DNA of 8,655 nucleotides from Candidatus Roizmanbacteria bacterium CG_4_10_14_0_8_um_filter_33_9 (lineage in GTDB: Bacteria > Patescibacteriota > Microgenomatia > UBA1406 > GWC2-37-13). Made by a program: the position numbers and the translations under genes. Below the pieces are notes generated by a model, which made no database searches, was not told where the DNA came from, and worked only from the letters and a program-made list of their open reading frames with translations. Positions 6,295-8,655 of this stretch are shown here, one piece after another; position 1 is the first letter of the stretch; each line of letters starts with the position of its first letter. The stretch covers positions 1-8,655 of the forward strand of contig PFLI01000098.1 of the NCBI GenBank assembly GCA_002785065.1, in the 5' to 3' direction.

Positions 6295-7041
6295 TTACAT
6301 AACTCGTCTTATGATATTCTGTATTCCCGTAGAATACTGAAATGCTTTTTTAGGACGGTTAATAATTTCCTCCGGTAATCCGAGTTTTTTTGCCAATAGG
6401 CGAAGAAGAAGTTTTTCCACACCTTGATGTATTTTATATTTAGAAGGTACAGAAAGAGCAAATTCAACAAATTGATGTTCAAGATATGGATTTATTAATG
6501 TAATTCCAAAGTACTTAGCTATACTACTATCTCTCCGCTTGTCAACCTCAAGTAATTCTAAATCGCTTTTAATTTCATTATTTATGTTGACACAAGTTTT
6601 ATATTTATGATATCCGGCAAAAAGAATGTCCGGTCCTTGCCCGGTAATAATATGTGTTATGCCCATTTTCTTTGCTTTTTCAAATATAAGGAAATAGCCA
6701 GTCGCCAGCGAAACCTGCATTAATGAATTTGGAATATGCTCTTTGATTAAAATTGATCTCACCATCGGAAGAGCGATAATAATTTTATCTTTTGTTAACT
6801 CAACCCATTCATAATATGATCTCAAATAATCACATATAATCTTTACGTACTTCAAGTCTTTGGTATTTTCTGCACCCATAGATAACACTGAATAAGAAGA
6901 AAATGAATGTGATACAAAATATGTAATAAGGGATGAATCTATTCCTCCAGATAATAAAACACCCGGCTTGGTTATTGTTCGAGCGTATGTAGAAAATAAT
7001 TCTGATAAAATAGTGTTTAGTTGACTAATATAGTCTTCCAT
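6295..7041 (-). CDS. Asparagine-synthetase-like PP-loop amidoligase, no glutaminase domain
   Basis: The 248 residues correspond only to the C-terminal synthetase half of AsnB, which adenylates a carboxylate with ATP and lets ammonia displace AMP. Helix 1-25 precedes the PP-loop LLSGGIDSSLI (29-39). The second conserved block is ITGQGPDILFAGYHKY (132-147). Then come NPYLEHQFVEFALSVP (184-199), typical of AsnB, and the basic RPKKAF (229-234). The Ntn-type glutaminase domain with its N-terminal Cys is absent, so free ammonia or a partner must supply nitrogen. AsnB has GEGxDE in the second block; here it is GQGPDI, so the residue matching E. coli E348 is Gln. Similar short proteins occur in archaea. 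Asparagine may not be the product. ATG 7039-7041 follows TATAAT by six bases, so the mRNA looks leaderless. It diverges from elp3 with only 30 bp between starts. Confidence 0.88.
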   Translation of the reverse strand: MEDYISQLNTILSELFSTYARTITKPGVLLSGGIDSSLITYFVSHSFSSYSVLSMGAENTKDLKYVKIICDYLRSYYEWVELTKDKIIIALPMVRSILIKEHIPNSLMQVSLATGYFLIFEKAKKMGITHIITGQGPDILFAGYHKYKTCVNINNEIKSDLELLEVDKRRDSSIAKYFGITLINPYLEHQFVEFALSVPSKYKIHQGVEKLLLRLLAKKLGLPEEIINRPKKAFQYSTGIQNIIRRVM

Positions 7042-7047
7042 TTGTTC

Positions 7048-7077
7048 ATTATATCAACCAAAATCACTTTTATGTTC
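7048..7077 (-). promoter_or_regulatory. Predicted leaderless promoter of the asparagine-synthetase-like gene
   Basis: On the minus strand GAACATAAA starts at 7077 and TATAAT occupies 7053-7048, an offset of 24 bp as in the two plus-strand promoters. Six bases separate the -10 box from the ATG. The upstream motif overlaps the start codon of the divergent elp3 gene (7072-7074), so binding there could affect both genes. Confidence 0.55.
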
Positions 7078-8655
7078 TACCCTAAGAATTTCCCAAAAAA
7101 ACTCGAGAAAGATCTAGTTATCCTTCTTTTGTACATTCAAAACAAGACAAAAACAGAGTTAACATCGAAAAATCTAGTTCAATATATTCATCAGTATTTA
7201 AAGACTAGCAATAAAACCATTTTTAATGGGTCTGTACCTTCTTACTGGTGGCTTCAATTTATCCTTTATCGACATAAAAAAAAATTCAGCGCTGATTTTG
7301 TTGATCTTATCAGACCATTATTAACAAAAACAAAAACTCGTTCATTATCGGGTATCATTCCCCTATCTCTTTTTACCAAAGGAGTTGGCTGCCCTTTTAA
7401 TTGCGCATATTGTCCGAACGAACCTGGCATACCAAAAAGCTATTTATCTGATGAACCAGCTGTGATGCGGGCGCTTCGTCATAAATTTGATCCGTTTAAA
7501 CAAACACAAAGCAGACTTATTATGTTTTGTTTATCTAATCATCCGCTTGATAAAGTTGAAATTATTATTAAAGGTGGTACTTTTTCATTTTATTCAAAAC
7601 AATATCGAATCCGATTTATGAAGAGGATCTTCCATGCATGTAATACGAATATACAAAATCTTATTATGACGGGAAACAATCAAAAAGAGAAATCTTTAGA
7701 TTTCAATGAGGAACAAAAGCAAAATGAAAAAGCATTGTCAAGAATTATTGGCATTAATATTGAAACTCGGCCAGATTATATAAACCAATCTGAACTTAGA
7801 TATTTACGTAAACTGGGAATAACACATGTAGAAATCGGAGTACAGGCTTTGGATAATGATATATATACATTGATACGTCGGGGGCACACAATTCAATCCG
7901 TTATTAATGCAACACAGCAGTTGAAAGATGCAGGTTTTAAAGTAGGGTATCATCTTATGCTTAATCTTCCAGGAAGCGATACTCATAAAGACTTTGTTTT
8001 ATTAAAAAAAGCTTTTGAAAACGATTTATTTAAACCCGATCATCTAAAACTATATCCAACAGCAATCACTCCTTTTACCGATATAAGCAAGTGGTATAAA
8101 GAAGGAATATATAAACCGTATTCACTATCTGAAATGATAAAAACCATTATTGCATTTAAAAAAAATGTTGTACCGGAATGGACTCGAATTGGCAGATTAA
8201 CGCGTGATATTACAACAACCATGATGGAAAATAAACAATTTCCTCCTAATCTTCGCGAATTAATTCAAAAAGAAATGAGTGCGGAAAATATTGCTTGTAA
8301 ATGCATCCGGTGCAGAGAAATAAAAGATACTCAAATACAGGGAAAAATAAAAATGAGAATAATCAAATATCAAGCAAGCGGTGGAATAGAATATTTTCTA
8401 GAATATGTTGATGAAGAAAATCATTCTCTTGGTTTTTTACGGTTGCGAATTCCCTCTTATATCACCAACAAAAAAATAAAACCTATGTTTTCAGTTTTAA
8501 AAAATGCATCTATAGTAAGAGAACTTCATGTATATGGACAATCTACTGAGATTGGATCAAAAACAAAAAAAAATATTCAGCACAAAAGTTTGGGAGAAAA
8601 ACTATTAAAAAAAGCTGAAAAAATTACTCAAAAACAAGGATTAACAAAAATAGTT
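7072..8655 (+). CDS. elp3: Elp3-type tRNA uridine(34) acetyltransferase/radical SAM enzyme, 3' end cut by window
   Basis: The frame stays open for 528 codons to the window edge; perhaps 30-40 residues are missing. Elp3 uses acetyl-CoA and S-adenosylmethionine to build a carboxymethyl group on C5 of wobble U34 of tRNA. An N-terminal tRNA-binding helical part precedes the radical SAM core. The core has C107, C111 and C114 in GCPFNCAYCP, then DEPAVMRALRHKFDPF, KGGTF (167-171), ETRPDY (231-236), EIGVQ (254-258), RRGHT (269-273) and LPGSD (299-303). HLKLYPTAITPF and EWTRIGRLTRDI follow. The metal-binding CKCIRC (409-414) opens the GNAT-like domain, with GGIEYFLEY, ELHVYG (484-489) and QHKSLG (503-508). 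Two departures stand out: the cluster spacing is CX3CX2C, and Ser506 replaces the first Gly of the acetyl-CoA motif QxxGxG. ATG 7072 is the likeliest start, but the frame is open upstream and TTG 7042 is possible. Confidence 0.95.
   Translation, partial: MFYPKNFPKKLEKDLVILLLYIQNKTKTELTSKNLVQYIHQYLKTSNKTIFNGSVPSYWWLQFILYRHKKKFSADFVDLIRPLLTKTKTRSLSGIIPLSLFTKGVGCPFNCAYCPNEPGIPKSYLSDEPAVMRALRHKFDPFKQTQSRLIMFCLSNHPLDKVEIIIKGGTFSFYSKQYRIRFMKRIFHACNTNIQNLIMTGNNQKEKSLDFNEEQKQNEKALSRIIGINIETRPDYINQSELRYLRKLGITHVEIGVQALDNDIYTLIRRGHTIQSVINATQQLKDAGFKVGYHLMLNLPGSDTHKDFVLLKKAFENDLFKPDHLKLYPTAITPFTDISKWYKEGIYKPYSLSEMIKTIIAFKKNVVPEWTRIGRLTRDITTTMMENKQFPPNLRELIQKEMSAENIACKCIRCREIKDTQIQGKIKMRIIKYQASGGIEYFLEYVDEENHSLGFLRLRIPSYITNKKIKPMFSVLKNASIVRELHVYGQSTEIGSKTKKNIQHKSLGEKLLKKAEKITQKQGLTKIV

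Noticed and set aside
1..8655. Alternative genetic code, CRISPR array, tRNA or rRNA genes, transposase
   Set aside because: Long reading frames are intact with the standard code, no spaced direct repeats are seen, and no cloverleaf or rRNA-like or transposase sequence was noticed on either strand.

Overview
The window is an AT-rich, lysine/asparagine/isoleucine-rich bacterial segment with tightly packed genes on both strands. It has short convergent and divergent junctions, almost no recognisable Shine-Dalgarno sequences, and many small hairpin repeats between genes. A stand-alone Pol I-type 5'-3' exonuclease, short conserved-looking orphan proteins, a truncated asparagine-synthetase-like enzyme and a bacterial Elp3 together fit a Patescibacteria/CPR genome, perhaps of the Microgenomates group. 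That placement is inference from gene content; there is no rRNA or other marker here to prove it. Stops are TAA (once TAG), and the long reading frames are intact under the standard code, so a UGA-to-Gly code (Gracilibacteria/SR1) is not indicated.

Layout: 1-312 is the C-terminal part of the 5'-3' exonuclease (+), ending in a sliding-clamp-binding motif. 358-699 is a small membrane protein (+), convergent with an unrecognised 358-residue soluble protein (706-1782, -). 1783-2292 is a 510-bp gene-free stretch full of dyads and hairpin repeats. 2293-4053 is glmS (+), the first enzyme of UDP-GlcNAc synthesis. A 74-bp hairpin repeat follows, then an exported staphylococcal-nuclease-type enzyme (4223-4798, +), convergent by 2 bp with a coiled-coil orphan (4801-5238, -). 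That orphan is divergent from a patatin-like phospholipase (5307-6185, +). A second copy of the hairpin repeat lies between the phospholipase and an asparagine-synthetase-like PP-loop enzyme (6295-7041, -). Thirty bases separate that start from the divergent start of Elp3 (7072 onward, +), which runs off the window.

How the genes fit together: most are independent housekeeping or envelope genes (DNA repair/replication, cell-wall precursor, secreted nuclease, lipid hydrolase). The most suggestive pairing is the last one. Elp3 makes a carboxymethyl group on wobble uridine of tRNA. The divergent neighbour keeps only the part of asparagine synthetase that adenylates and amidates a carboxylate. 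A tRNA cm5U-to-ncm5U amidation role is a speculative but testable idea. A second notable signal is a shared promoter layout: a GAAYAT motif, then, at a fixed 24-bp offset, a TATAAT-like box. In two genes this lies exactly 6 bp before the ATG, implying leaderless mRNAs.
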